DNA of 64,000 nt from Burkholderiaceae bacterium (lineage in GTDB: Bacteria; Pseudomonadota; Gammaproteobacteria; Burkholderiales; Burkholderiaceae_C), in assembly GCA_024235895.1 (NCBI GenBank), contig JACKLM010000004.1:1-64000 (forward strand), read 5' to 3'. Under the pieces are notes generated by a model, which was given only the letters and a program-made list of their open reading frames with translations, did no database searches and had not been told where the DNA came from. Made by a program: the position numbers and the translations under genes. Of the stretch, positions 37,678 to 46,434 are shown piece after piece (position 1 is the first letter of the stretch; every line of letters starts with the position of its first letter).

Positions 37678-38592
37678 ATGGTCCCGATGGCTGCCACCGA
37701 GCTGGCCCCGGGCCGTCACTTCGCCGGCCTGCGCATCGAGCGGCTGATCGGCCGCGGCGCGAACGGCGCGGTCTACGCCGTCACCGACCCGGCCGCCGGC
37801 GAGGGCCCGCAGGCCTGGCGCGCGCTCAAGCTGCTCGCGCCGCAGGGCGGCGACGCCGGCGACGACGCGGCGGCGGAGGCGGCCGAGGCCGCCGATCGCC
37901 TCGCGCGCGAGGCCGCGACGCTGCAGCGGCTCGTCCACCCCGGGATCGTCCGCGTGCACCGCGCTGGCGGCACGCAGGGCCGCCCCTGGCTGCTGATGGA
38001 GCTGCTCGGCGGCGTCGACCTGACGCGCTACACGCGCCCGGCTCGGCTGCTGCCCGAGCCCGTCGTCGCGCGCATCGGCGAGCGCCTCGCGCGCGCGCTG
38101 GCGCACGCGCACGCGCGCGGCGTCGTCCACCGTGACCTCAAGCCGGCCAACGTCGTCGTCGACTGGGCCGCCGATCGCATCGTGCTGACCGACTTCGGGC
38201 TGGCCGCCGTCGCCGGTGCCGAGCGAACCCGAACCGGCCTGGTCCTCGGCAGCCCCGCGTTCATGGCACCCGAGCTGCTCGCCGGCGCGCCGCCCGACGC
38301 GCAGACCGACCTGTACGCACTCGGCGTGCTGCTGTACCAGCTGCTGACCGGCGAGCTGCCGTTCGACGCCCCGGCGCTGGGCGAGCTGCTGCGCCGCATC
38401 GCCGCCGACCCCGCGCCCGACCCGGGGGCACGCAGCCCCGGCGTGCCGGCTCGGCTGGCGGGGCTGGTGCGCGGGCTGCTGGCCAAGTCGCCGTCCGCGC
38501 GGCCGCCGCACGCGCTGGCGGTGGCCGACACCCTGGCGGCGCTGCGGTCGGGCGACGCGCCGGCGGCGCGCGGCGACGCCTCGACGGCGTAG
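37678..38592 (+). CDS. Ser/Thr protein kinase
   Basis: A 304-residue Hanks-type kinase with no membrane segment. The glycine loop is GRGANG (25-30), Lys51 is in RALKLL, the catalytic loop is HRDLKPAN (151-158), DFG starts at Asp172 and the P+1/APE segment reads GSPAFMAPELL, followed by TDLYALGVLLYQLLTGELPF. The domain fills nearly the whole protein. Next come a PP2C phosphatase and an FHA protein on the same strand, so the three probably form one phospho-signalling pathway. A start at the second ATG (37687) is equally possible. Confidence 0.93.
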   Translation: MVPMAATELAPGRHFAGLRIERLIGRGANGAVYAVTDPAAGEGPQAWRALKLLAPQGGDAGDDAAAEAAEAADRLAREAATLQRLVHPGIVRVHRAGGTQGRPWLLMELLGGVDLTRYTRPARLLPEPVVARIGERLARALAHAHARGVVHRDLKPANVVVDWAADRIVLTDFGLAAVAGAERTRTGLVLGSPAFMAPELLAGAPPDAQTDLYALGVLLYQLLTGELPFDAPALGELLRRIAADPAPDPGARSPGVPARLAGLVRGLLAKSPSARPPHALAVADTLAALRSGDAPAARGDASTA

Positions 38593-38743
38593 ACCGTGGC
38601 CGCGCGCGCGGTGCAAAGTCACGCCGCGCGCTCGCGCACGCGACCTCGCGCGAACGCGGGGCCGCCTCGCGCCCGCGCGGGCCGGGATCCGATGCACAAT
38701 TTCCGACCCACCCTGCGCCGGCGCGCCGCCACCCGCTTCCATC

Positions 38744-39538
38744 GTGCCCCAGACGCTCGAGTTCGATGCCGCCGTCGACACCGGCCGCGCGCGCAGCAAC
38801 AACGAGGACGCGGTCGCCTTCGACGCCGACGCCGCGCTCGCCGTGCTTGCCGACGGCATGGGCGGCTACAACGCCGGCGAAGTCGCCAGCCAGATGGCGA
38901 CCTCGTTCGTCTGCGGCGAGCTCGGGCGCTGGCTGCGTGAGTCCGCCGCGGACGCGACCGACCACGAGGTGCGCCGCGCGATGGACATCTGCGTCGACAA
39001 CGCCAACCGCGCGATCTTCAACGCCGCCAACTCGAACCCGCAGTACGCCGGCATGGGCACGACGCTGGTGGTGGCGGTCTTCCGCCCGGGGCATCTGCTG
39101 GTCGGCCACATCGGCGACTCGCGCGCCTACCGGCTGCGCGGCGGGCGGCTGCAGCAGCTCACGCGTGACCACTCGCTGCTGCAGGAGCAGCTCGACGCCG
39201 GGCTGATCACCCCCGAGCAGGCGATCTTCTCGTCCAACCGCAACCTCGTCACGCGCGCGGTCGGCGTCGAGGACACGGTCTTGCTGGAGACCCACGAGCA
39301 CGAGTTGCATCCCGGCGACTGCTACCTGCTGTGCTCGGACGGGCTGTCGGACATGCTCGACGACGATGCGATCGCGCAGCTGATGCGCGCGAACGCGTCG
39401 CTCGCCGGCGCCAGCCGCGCGCTGATCGACGCCGCCAACAATGCCGGTGGCAAGGATAATATTTCCGTCGTGCTGGTCCGCGCCGGCGGCGCGGACGCGG
39501 CAGCTCAAGGCCGATCCTGGTGGCCGTTCCGACGCTGA
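38744..39538 (+). CDS. PP2C-family Ser/Thr phosphatase
   Basis: A 264-residue metal-dependent phosphatase. Motifs are GRARSNNEDAVAF, VLADGMGGYNAGEVAS, GHIGDSRAYRLRGG, LLCSDGLSDML and GGKDNISVVLV, which give the metal-binding aspartates. It uses a GTG start. It probably reverses the action of the neighbouring kinase, as in PrkC/PrpC pairs and PpkA/PppA pairs of type VI loci. No secretion genes are nearby. Confidence 0.95.
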   Translation: MPQTLEFDAAVDTGRARSNNEDAVAFDADAALAVLADGMGGYNAGEVASQMATSFVCGELGRWLRESAADATDHEVRRAMDICVDNANRAIFNAANSNPQYAGMGTTLVVAVFRPGHLLVGHIGDSRAYRLRGGRLQQLTRDHSLLQEQLDAGLITPEQAIFSSNRNLVTRAVGVEDTVLLETHEHELHPGDCYLLCSDGLSDMLDDDAIAQLMRANASLAGASRALIDAANNAGGKDNISVVLVRAGGADAAAQGRSWWPFRR

Positions 39539-39603
39539 TGAGCACCTCCCTGCCGCCGTGCGATGCTGCGCGGCGCGTGCCGGGGTGAATGGAGAAGACA
39601 AAC

Positions 39604-40275
39604 ATGGGCAAGCTGGTTGTGTCGCTCGACGGCGTGGTCATCAAGGAAGTCCAGATCACGAAGGACAAGACCACGCTCGGCCGCCGTCCCTACAACGACA
39701 TCGTGATCGACAACCTCGCGGTCAGCGGCGAGCACGCGGTGCTGCAGATGGTCGGCGCCGATGTCTTCATCGAGGACCTCAACAGCACCAACGGGACCTA
39801 CATCAACGGCCGCGCGATCAAGAAGCAGCTGCTCACGCACAACGACACGGTCGAGGTCGGCAAGTACAAGATCAAGTACCTGGTCGACGACGGGGCCGAC
39901 TACGAGAGGACGATGATCATGCGCCCGGCCGGCGCCGCGTCGCCGGCGGCATCGAGCCGGCCGATGGGACTCGGCGGCACCGGCGTCACGCAGGCCGGCG
40001 GGCTCACCGGAAGCACGATGGCGTCGATCAAGGTGCTCAACGGCGCCGCCGCCGGGCGTGAGGTCGCGCTGACCAAGGTCGTGACCACGGTCGGCAAGCC
40101 CGGCGTGCAGGTGGCGTCGATCACGCGCCGCCCAGGCGGCTACGCCTTTGCCCATGTCGAGGGGCCGACGCGACCGAGCGTCAACGGCGTGCCGCTGACC
40201 TCCGACTCGATCCCGCTGCGCAACGGCGACGTGATCGAGCTCGCCGGCACGCAGATGCAGTTCATCCACAGCTGA
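39604..40275 (+). CDS. FHA-domain phosphothreonine-binding protein
   Basis: A 223-residue protein. The first FHA domain (about 1-95) has the full phosphothreonine-binding signature: LGRRPYNDIVIDNLAVSGEHAVL and DLNSTNGTYING. A linker with a GGTGVTQAGG stretch follows, containing several Thr that could be phosphorylated. A second, weaker FHA-like domain (about 140-223, ending VNGVPLTSDSIPLRNGDVIELAGTQMQF) has lost part of the binding loop. The ATG at 39604 is chosen for the GGAGA upstream. It is a likely reader or substrate of the kinase. Confidence 0.9.
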   Translation: MGKLVVSLDGVVIKEVQITKDKTTLGRRPYNDIVIDNLAVSGEHAVLQMVGADVFIEDLNSTNGTYINGRAIKKQLLTHNDTVEVGKYKIKYLVDDGADYERTMIMRPAGAASPAASSRPMGLGGTGVTQAGGLTGSTMASIKVLNGAAAGREVALTKVVTTVGKPGVQVASITRRPGGYAFAHVEGPTRPSVNGVPLTSDSIPLRNGDVIELAGTQMQFIHS

Positions 40276-40416
40276 GCGAGCGGCATCCCCACGGCGGGGG
40301 CGCGCGCGTGACGCGCGTCACGCGTGACCGCGCGCCTGCGGGAAGGTCTGGCTGACGCGCGCGGCGGCGCGGCCCACAATGACCGAGTCCCTCCCCGCAA
40401 GCCGCCCGCGCGCGTC

Positions 40417-41223
40417 ATGCAGATCCGTGTCCTCGGTTGTGCCGGCTCGATCGCCGCCGGCAACCGCACCACCTCGTTCCTCGTCGGCCGCGAGCTGCTC
40501 GTCGACGCCGGCACCGGGGTCGGCGACCTGCGGCTGGACGAGATGGCGGCGATCGACCACATCCTCGTCAGCCACTCGCACCTGGACCATGTGCTGGCGA
40601 TCGGGTTGCTGGCCGACAGCGTCACGCGGATGCGGCGCAGCGCCGGGCGCCCGCCGGTGCTGGTGCACGCGCTGCCGCCGACGATCGAGGCGCTGCGCAC
40701 GCACATCTTCAACGGCGTCATCTGGCCCGACTTCACGCGCCTGCCCAGCGCCGACGCGCCGGTGCTCGCGTTCCGCCCGATCGCCGTCGGGCAGAGTCTC
40801 GAGCTGGCCGGCCGGCGGGTCGAGGTGCTGCCGGCGATGCACACCGTCCCTGCGTGCGGCTTCGCCGTCTTCGACGCCCAGGGCGGGGCCTGGGTCTACA
40901 GCGGCGACACCGGCCCCAACCCGGCGCTGTGGCAGCGGCTGGCCGGGATGCGCGTTCGCATGCTGATCGTCGAGACCGCATTCCGCGACGAGGAGCGCGA
41001 ACTGGCGCGCATCAGCGGCCACCTCCACCCGCAGCGGCTGTGCGAGGAGCTCAGCGCCCTGACGCAGCCGGCCGAGATCTACGTGACCCACTGCAAGCCC
41101 GGCGAGCTCGATGGCGTGATGACCCAGATCGCTGCGCAAGGCGGCACGCACCGCGTGCACGCGCTGGTGTCGGGGCAGGTTCTGACGCTGGACGAGCGCG
41201 CGCCGCTGGAGCTGCAGCCTTGA
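40417..41223 (+). CDS. Metallo-beta-lactamase-fold hydrolase (class II cyclic-nucleotide phosphodiesterase-like)
   Basis: A 268-residue MBL-fold enzyme. The metal motif HSHLDH lies at 53-58, with further ligands in MHTVPACG, YSGDTGPN, SGHLHP and YVTHCKPGE. The general shape resembles 3',5'-cyclic-nucleotide phosphodiesterases of the CpdB/PDE class II type, but the substrate is not certain. It follows the FHA gene by about 140 bp on the same strand, which could tie cyclic-nucleotide turnover to the phospho-signalling module (inference). Its stop overlaps a TTG start of the next gene. Confidence 0.85.
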   Translation: MQIRVLGCAGSIAAGNRTTSFLVGRELLVDAGTGVGDLRLDEMAAIDHILVSHSHLDHVLAIGLLADSVTRMRRSAGRPPVLVHALPPTIEALRTHIFNGVIWPDFTRLPSADAPVLAFRPIAVGQSLELAGRRVEVLPAMHTVPACGFAVFDAQGGAWVYSGDTGPNPALWQRLAGMRVRMLIVETAFRDEERELARISGHLHPQRLCEELSALTQPAEIYVTHCKPGELDGVMTQIAAQGGTHRVHALVSGQVLTLDERAPLELQP

Positions 41224-41657
41224 CGTCCGACCGCCCATCCAGGCCGTCGCCCGCGCTCGACGCACTCGAGTTCGAGCTCACCGACCTCGACGAGGCGCGC
41301 CGCGCGCTGGACGAGTTGCCGCCGGGAGTCGGCACCGCGCAGGCGGGCAGTCCCGGCTACTGGAAGGGGCGCCGGCGACCTCCGCAGCCGACCGACCGCG
41401 CGCTCACCGGTGCAGCGATCGAATGGATGCTCGGCCTGCGCGAGGACCTGCGACCGCGCGAGCTGTGCGAGCGCTTCCCGCGACTGGCCAACGCGCTGGC
41501 CACCGCCTGGGCCGACGCGGCGCAGCGCCAGCAGGCGCTGGAGAAGCTGGTCAACGACGAACGCGGTCAGCGCAGCGGCTTTCCGCATGCGGTGCGCATG
41601 GAGCTGGAGCTGCTGTATGGCGTCGTGCTGGCGGGGCACGACGGCCGTGCCTGCTGA
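41220..41657 (+). CDS. Hypothetical protein coupled to the MBL hydrolase
   Basis: A 145-residue soluble protein, not recognised. A TTG at 41220 overlaps the stop of the hydrolase (TTGA), suggesting coupling. The N-terminus is Pro/Ser-rich, then LDALEFELTDLDEARRALDELPPG, a GYWKGRRRPPQPTDRALTG basic stretch and a mainly helical C-terminal domain (ELCERFPRLANALATAWADAAQRQQALEKLVNDERGQRSGFP). It is charged, without membrane segments. It could be a small effector or adaptor of the signalling module; the start is uncertain. Confidence 0.65.
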   Translation: MTSDRPSRPSPALDALEFELTDLDEARRALDELPPGVGTAQAGSPGYWKGRRRPPQPTDRALTGAAIEWMLGLREDLRPRELCERFPRLANALATAWADAAQRQQALEKLVNDERGQRSGFPHAVRMELELLYGVVLAGHDGRAC

Positions 41658-41769
41658 GCCGCTGCCTGAAGCCTGAGGCGCCGGCTGCAGGCTGGCGACC
41701 GCCTGAAGGTTCCTCGCCACGGGCAGCCGCCCGTGAGGCCTGCGAACTCGGCGCGCGCGCCGTCGCGGC

Positions 41770-41958
41770 TCAGGGCTCGATCCGGATGCCCAACTTCAAC
41801 CTGGACAGGCGTTGCGCGACCTTGCCGCCCTCGATCGGACCGCGTGCTGCGACGAGCTCGACCCCGTCGAGGTGGCGTAGCGCCGCTGCCGTCTGTGCGA
41901 TCGCGTTGCGGCTCGGGTCTTCGCTTACGGTGGGCGACGCGCCGACGAACTCGACCAT
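41770..41958 (-). CDS. Possible small hypothetical protein
   Basis: A 62-residue reading frame in the otherwise empty 402-bp gap (41658-42059). Third codon positions are almost all G or C in this frame, which supports coding. The sequence (MVEFVGASPTVSEDPSRNAI, then LRHLDGVELVAARGPIEGGKV) is not recognised. There is no clear ribosome binding site. A longer frame starts at 42036. The rest of the gap holds nothing I can support. Confidence 0.4.
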   Translation of the reverse strand: MVEFVGASPTVSEDPSRNAIAQTAAALRHLDGVELVAARGPIEGGKVAQRLSRLKLGIRIEP

Positions 41959-42059
41959 GTGAGACTCGTCGAAGGCGGCCGGGCAAGGGCGCGGCGCGCT
42001 GGCCGGTGCCATCGATGCGGGGTATCGTCCGCGCACCGTCCACCGAGGGAGACCCGCCG

Positions 42060-43175
42060 ATGAAGACCCGCGCCGCCGTCGCCTGGCAGGCAGGCCAGCC
42101 GCTGACGATCGAGACCGTCGACCTGGAAGGCCCGCGCGCCGGCGAGGTGCTGGTCGAGGTCAAGGCCACCGGCATCTGCCACACCGACTGGTACACGCTG
42201 TCCGGCGCCGACCCGGAGGGGCTGTTCCCCGCCATCCTCGGCCACGAGGGCGCCGGTGTGGTGATGGAGGTCGGCGCCGGCGTCAGCAGCCTGAAGCCGG
42301 GCGACCACGTGATTCCGCTCTACACCCCCGAATGCCGGCAGTGCAAGTTCTGCCTCAGCCGCAAGACCAACCTGTGCCAGGCGATCCGCGCCACGCAGGG
42401 CCGCGGGCTGATGCCCGACGGCACGTCGCGCTTCAGCCTGGGCGGCAAGCCGATCCTGCACTACATGGGCACCAGCACCTTTGCCCAGCACATCGTCGTG
42501 CCCGAGATCGCGCTGGCGAAGATCCGCGACGACGCGCCGTTCGACATCGTCTGCTACATCGGCTGCGGCGTGACGACCGGCCTCGGCGCGGTGCTCTTCA
42601 GCGCCAAGGTCGAGGCCGGCGCCAACGTCGCCGTGTTCGGCCTCGGCGGCATCGGGCTGAACGTGATCCAGGGCGCGAAGCTGGTCGGCGCCGACAAGAT
42701 CATCGGCATCGACATCAACCCGGCGCGTGAGGCGATGGCGCGCCGGTTCGGCATGACGCACTTCATCGACGCCGGCAAGGCCGGCAACGTCGTCGACGCC
42801 ATCGTGCAGCTGACCGACGGCGGCGCCGACTACAGCTTCGAGTGCATCGGCAAGGTCGATGTCATGCGCCAGGCGCTGGAGTGCACGCACAAGGGCTGGG
42901 GACGCAGCATCATCATCGGCGTGGCCGAGGCCGGGGCCGAGATCCGCACCCGGCCGTTCCAGCTCGTCACCGGGCGCAAGTGGGAGGGCACCGCCTTCGG
43001 CGGCGCGCGCGGGCGTACCGACGTGCCGAAGATCGTCGACTGGTACATGGAGCGCAAGATCGCGATCGACGACCTGATCACGCACCGGCTGAAGCTGGAG
43101 GACATCAACCAGGGCTTCGAGCTGATGAAGAAGGGCGAGTCGATCCGCTCGGTCGTGGTGTACGGATGGAGCTGA
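42060..43175 (+). CDS. adhC: S-(hydroxymethyl)glutathione dehydrogenase (class III alcohol dehydrogenase)
   Basis: A 371-residue zinc enzyme that oxidises the formaldehyde-glutathione adduct to S-formylglutathione with NAD. Catalytic zinc ligands are Cys40 and His62/Glu63 (GHEGAG) with a third Cys in YIGCGVTTGLG. The structural zinc cysteines are Cys92, 95, 98 and 106. The Rossmann motif is FGLGGIGLN. The ribosome binding site is GAGGGAG. fghA overlaps its last 10 bases and performs the next step. Confidence 0.97.
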   Translation: MKTRAAVAWQAGQPLTIETVDLEGPRAGEVLVEVKATGICHTDWYTLSGADPEGLFPAILGHEGAGVVMEVGAGVSSLKPGDHVIPLYTPECRQCKFCLSRKTNLCQAIRATQGRGLMPDGTSRFSLGGKPILHYMGTSTFAQHIVVPEIALAKIRDDAPFDIVCYIGCGVTTGLGAVLFSAKVEAGANVAVFGLGGIGLNVIQGAKLVGADKIIGIDINPAREAMARRFGMTHFIDAGKAGNVVDAIVQLTDGGADYSFECIGKVDVMRQALECTHKGWGRSIIIGVAEAGAEIRTRPFQLVTGRKWEGTAFGGARGRTDVPKIVDWYMERKIAIDDLITHRLKLEDINQGFELMKKGESIRSVVVYGWS

Positions 43176-43993
43176 TCGCCGGACACGCGTGCTTCGGCGG
43201 CACGCAGCGATTCCACAGCCACGAGTCGGCGGCGATCGGGCTGCCGATGCGCTTCGGCGTCTACACGCCGCCGGCGCCCAGCGGCGCGGCGCTGGTCTGC
43301 CTGGCGGGGCTGACCTGCACCGAGGAGACCTTCGCGATCAAGGCCGGTGCGCAGCGCGTGGCGGCGGCGCTCGGCCTGACGCTGCTGATGCCCGACACCA
43401 GCCCGCGCGCCACCGGCATCGCGGGCGAGGCCGACGAGTGGGACTTCGGCGCCGGTGCCGGCTTCTACCTGGACGCCACGCAGCAGCCCTGGGCGCGCCA
43501 CTTCAGGATGGAGAGCTGGCTGATGCGCGAGTGGCTGCCGATGCTGGTCGACCGGCTGGGGCTGGACCCGGCGCGCATCGGCATCACCGGGCACTCGATG
43601 GGCGGGCACGGCGCGCTGACGCTGGCGCTGCGCCACCCGGGGGCTTTCCGGTCGCTGTCGGCGCTGGCGCCGATCGCCGCGGCCAGCCGCTGCCCCTGGG
43701 GGCACAAGGCGTTCTCGCGCTACCTGGGCGAGGACCGCGCCGCGTGGGCCGCGCACGACGCCAGCGCGCTGATGAGCCGGGCGCGCAGCCCCTACCCCGA
43801 CGGGATCCTCGTCGACCAGGGGCTGGCGGACAAGTTTCTGGCCGAGCAGCTGATGCCCGAGGCGCTGGAGGCCGCCTGCGCCAGCGCCGGCCAGCCGCTG
43901 ACGCTGCGCCGGCATGCCGGCTACGACCACGGCTACTGGTTCATCCAGAGCTTCGTCGAGGAGCATCTGCGCTGGCACGCCGAGCGCTTGTAG
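43166..43993 (+). CDS. fghA: S-formylglutathione hydrolase
   Basis: A 275-residue esterase-D family enzyme that releases formate and glutathione. The nucleophile elbow is GHSMGG with Ser144; Asp is likely in LVDQGLADKFL and His in GYDHGYWF. Other family motifs are LAGLTCTEETFAIKAGAQR and DTSPRATGIAGE. It overlaps adhC by 10 bp, so both formaldehyde-detoxifying steps are made together. Confidence 0.96.
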   Translation: MELIAGHACFGGTQRFHSHESAAIGLPMRFGVYTPPAPSGAALVCLAGLTCTEETFAIKAGAQRVAAALGLTLLMPDTSPRATGIAGEADEWDFGAGAGFYLDATQQPWARHFRMESWLMREWLPMLVDRLGLDPARIGITGHSMGGHGALTLALRHPGAFRSLSALAPIAAASRCPWGHKAFSRYLGEDRAAWAAHDASALMSRARSPYPDGILVDQGLADKFLAEQLMPEALEAACASAGQPLTLRRHAGYDHGYWFIQSFVEEHLRWHAERL

Positions 43994-44220
43994 GGCGCCG
44001 CGGCTCCCACGGGCCTTCCGCCGGTTGCCGGTCTCTGTGCCGGGCCAGGACCGTCGCTCCACGATGCGGAACGCGCGCACTGCCCCCCGCTCACGCACGC
44101 GGTAGATTCAGGGCCACCGGGCGCGGGCGTCGTGTCGACGCCGCCACCCTGCTCGGGCATCGTGCCGCGCCTGGAATCGGGCGGCTGTCGCAAGAAGACG
44201 TGATCGATCGGGGGACCACC

Positions 44221-44451
44221 ATGGCCGACGTATGGCTGCCATCACTCATCACCGAAACGCCGCAGGAGGGCTTCGAGCTCGCGATCATGCTGAGCCGGCG
44301 CGGCGTGAAGTACACGCAACCGGACGTCGAGGTCCTGAAGAGCCTGCGGGCGGACTATGCGAACTCCGCGGAGAAGCTCACCGCCGCGTCACAGGTGGTC
44401 GCGATCAACTTCCAGACGGTGGCCGCGGCGAACAACTACTGGCGCAAGTAA
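44221..44451 (+). CDS. Small hypothetical protein (76 aa)
   Basis: A 76-residue protein with a GGGGGA ribosome binding site and a TAGATT -10-like element about 115 bp upstream (44103-44108). The sequence is soluble and looks well folded (MADVWLPSLITETPQEGFEL, IMLSRRGVKYTQPDVEVLKSL, then NFQTVAAANNYWRK). It shows no signal peptide or Cys. I do not recognise the family. It is probably monocistronic. Confidence 0.65.
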   Translation: MADVWLPSLITETPQEGFELAIMLSRRGVKYTQPDVEVLKSLRADYANSAEKLTAASQVVAINFQTVAAANNYWRK

Positions 44452-44484
44452 GAGTCGCGGCGTCCGGCGCATCCCGCGCCGCCG

Positions 44485-45081
44485 TCAGAATCCGCTACCC
44501 GGCTGCGCCAGGTACTCGACTTCCGCCGGCGTGCTCGCGCGCCCCAGCGCCGCATTGCGGTGCGGGAAGCGGCCGAAGCGGCGGATGACGTCGCGGTGGC
44601 GCTCGGCGTAGTCGAGCACCTCGCCGAACCCTTCGTGCCCCGCCGCCAGCGCGCTGAACAGGTCGACGCTGCGGTCCTGCAGCGCCAGATCCTCGGCATG
44701 CTCCAGAGGCAGGTAGGCGAACAGGCGCTCCAGCGGCCGCAGCCGGCGGTCGTCGCCGCGCGCGATCAGCGCCAGCGCGAGCGCCAGCGCGCGCGCATCG
44801 CCGGCGAAGGCGCGCGGCTGGCCGCGGTAGAGGTTGCGCGGGAACTGGTCGAGGACGAGGATTTCGGCCAGCACGTCGTCCGGCGCCGCGCCCCAGGCCG
44901 GCGGCGCGCCGGCCGGCAGCGTCAGCGCGCGCTCGACCAGCGGGCCGAAGCGCGCGCGGATCGATTCGTCGAATGCGGGGTCCTTGCGGAACCACTCGGG
45001 ACGGAAGCCCGCCGCGGTACCGGCGCCGGTGTCGGGCAGGAACCAGAACGCGCGCACCTCGGCGGATGAGGGGTCGGTCAC
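44485..45081 (-). CDS. DUF924 family protein
   Basis: A 198-residue helical protein with DUF924 features: VRAFWFLPDTGAG, RPEWFRKDPAFDESIRARFGPLVERAL, VLDQFPRNLYRGQPRAFAGD, ERLFAYLPLEHAEDLALQD and FGRFPHRNAALGR. The fold is tetratricopeptide-like and the function unknown. It lies downstream of the PotF-like gene on the same strand, with a REP-like element between. Confidence 0.88.
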   Translation of the reverse strand: MTDPSSAEVRAFWFLPDTGAGTAAGFRPEWFRKDPAFDESIRARFGPLVERALTLPAGAPPAWGAAPDDVLAEILVLDQFPRNLYRGQPRAFAGDARALALALALIARGDDRRLRPLERLFAYLPLEHAEDLALQDRSVDLFSALAAGHEGFGEVLDYAERHRDVIRRFGRFPHRNAALGRASTPAEVEYLAQPGSGF

Positions 45082-45098
45082 CCTGTTTCTCCGGACTT

Positions 45099-45145
45099 GG
45101 GGTCAGTCACCACGTTCCACGATGTGACATCAGGGACCTGACCCC
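45099..45145. repeat. REP-like palindromic element, copy A
   Basis: 47 bp bounded by GGGGTCAG (45099-45106) and CTGACCCC (45138-45145). Read on the minus strand it begins GGGGTCAGGTCCC and contains CACATCGTGGAAC. This matches the element at 50876, which begins GGGGTCAGGTCCC and contains CATATCGTGAAAC. It lies between the PotF-like and DUF924 genes. Confidence 0.65.
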
Positions 45146-45156
45146 TTCACTGGCCT

Positions 45157-46278
45157 TCACTGGCTGGCGCCCGAGCGGTAGGCGGTGAAGATGCGCGTCT
45201 GCAGCCGGCGGATGTCCTGCGGCACGGTGTCCGGCGGCGTCATCTTCTTCAGGTCGGCCGGCGGGGGGAAGACCGTCGGGTCGCTGGCGACCTTCTTGTC
45301 GACGAAGGGCAGCGAGGCCTTGTTCGGGTTGGCGAAGAAGACCGCGTTGGTCAGCGACGCGTGCACCTCGGGGCGCAGGATGTAGTCGATGAACAGGTGC
45401 GCGTTGTTCGGGTGCGGCGCGTCCTTGGGGATCGCCATGGTGTCGAAGAACAGCGTCGCGCCCTTGGGCGGGATCAGCGCCTGGATGTCCTGCCCGGTCT
45501 TGCCCTCGATCGCGCGGTTGCGCGCGATGTTGATGTCGCCCGAGTAGCCCATCACCGCGCACAGCTGGCCGTTGGCCAGCTCGTCGATATAGCCCGACGA
45601 CGAAAGCCGCGTCAGGTAGGGGCGCGCGCTCAGCAGGACCTTGCGCGCTTCGTCGTAGTCCTTGGCGTTGCGGCTGTAGGGCGGCTTGCCGGCGTAGATC
45701 ATCGCCACCGGCAGCACCTCGGACGCGGAGTCCAGCACGCTGATGCCGCAGCCCTTGAGCTTGCTCGCGTACTCGGGCGCGAAGATCAGGTCCCAGGGGT
45801 TGGCCGGCATCGGCGTGTCGCCCAGCGCCGCCTTCACCTTGCCGGTGTTGATGCCCACCGTGATGTAGCCCCACATCCAGGTCACCAGGTGCTGGTTGCC
45901 GGGGTCGACGCTGGCGAGCTGCTCGAGCAGCGCCGGGTCCAGGTTGCCCCAGTTGCTCAGCTTGCTGCGGTCGAGCTTGCGGAACAGCCCGGCCTCGATC
46001 TGCATCTTGGCGAAGTGCGCGCTGGGGACGACGATGTCGTAGCCCGAGCGGCCGGCGACCAGCTTCGCGTGCAGGATCTCGTTGGTGTCGAAGTTGTCGT
46101 AGCGGACCTTGATGCCGGTTTCCTTCTCGAAGTTGGCCAGCGTGTCCTCGCCGATGTACTCGGCCCAGTTGTAGACGTTGAGCACCTTGGGCTCGGGCTT
46201 CTGCGCCAGGGCCGTCGTGCCGGCGACGGCCAGGCCGGCGGCGAGGAGGGTGGCGAGCAGGCGGAACGGGGAACGCAT
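45157..46278 (-). CDS. PotF-like polyamine-binding periplasmic protein
   Basis: A 373-residue type 2 periplasmic binding protein. It has a signal peptide (1-25) and PotD/PotF features (VLNVYNWAEYIGEDTLANFEKETGIKVRYD, YDIVVPSAHF, GYSGDINIAR, FFDTMAIPKDAPH). It would deliver putrescine or spermidine to an ABC importer, but no permease or ATPase genes are next to it. These may be elsewhere or the protein may be a sensor. Confidence 0.92.
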   Translation of the reverse strand: MRSPFRLLATLLAAGLAVAGTTALAQKPEPKVLNVYNWAEYIGEDTLANFEKETGIKVRYDNFDTNEILHAKLVAGRSGYDIVVPSAHFAKMQIEAGLFRKLDRSKLSNWGNLDPALLEQLASVDPGNQHLVTWMWGYITVGINTGKVKAALGDTPMPANPWDLIFAPEYASKLKGCGISVLDSASEVLPVAMIYAGKPPYSRNAKDYDEARKVLLSARPYLTRLSSSGYIDELANGQLCAVMGYSGDINIARNRAIEGKTGQDIQALIPPKGATLFFDTMAIPKDAPHPNNAHLFIDYILRPEVHASLTNAVFFANPNKASLPFVDKKVASDPTVFPPPADLKKMTPPDTVPQDIRRLQTRIFTAYRSGASQ

Positions 46279-46369
46279 GGCGGTGGTCCTCGGTCGGGTG
46301 TCGGAAAGGGATGGTAACGATCAGGCGCGGCGTGCGGCCGACAGGGGGAGACTCGCCCCAGGGAACACG

Positions 46370-46397
46370 CCGCCACTTCGAGATTGTGAAGCGGCGG
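46370..46397 (-). terminator. Inverted repeat after the MaoC gene
   Basis: CCGCC-A-CTTC (46370-46379) pairs with GAAG-C-GGCGG (46388-46397), with one mismatch and an 8-base loop. It lies 38 bp beyond the maoC stop on the minus strand. There is no T-run. Confidence 0.45.
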
Positions 46398-46434
46398 GGG
46401 TTCCGCGGCGGCGTGGGCCCTCCCGAAGGCCGGG

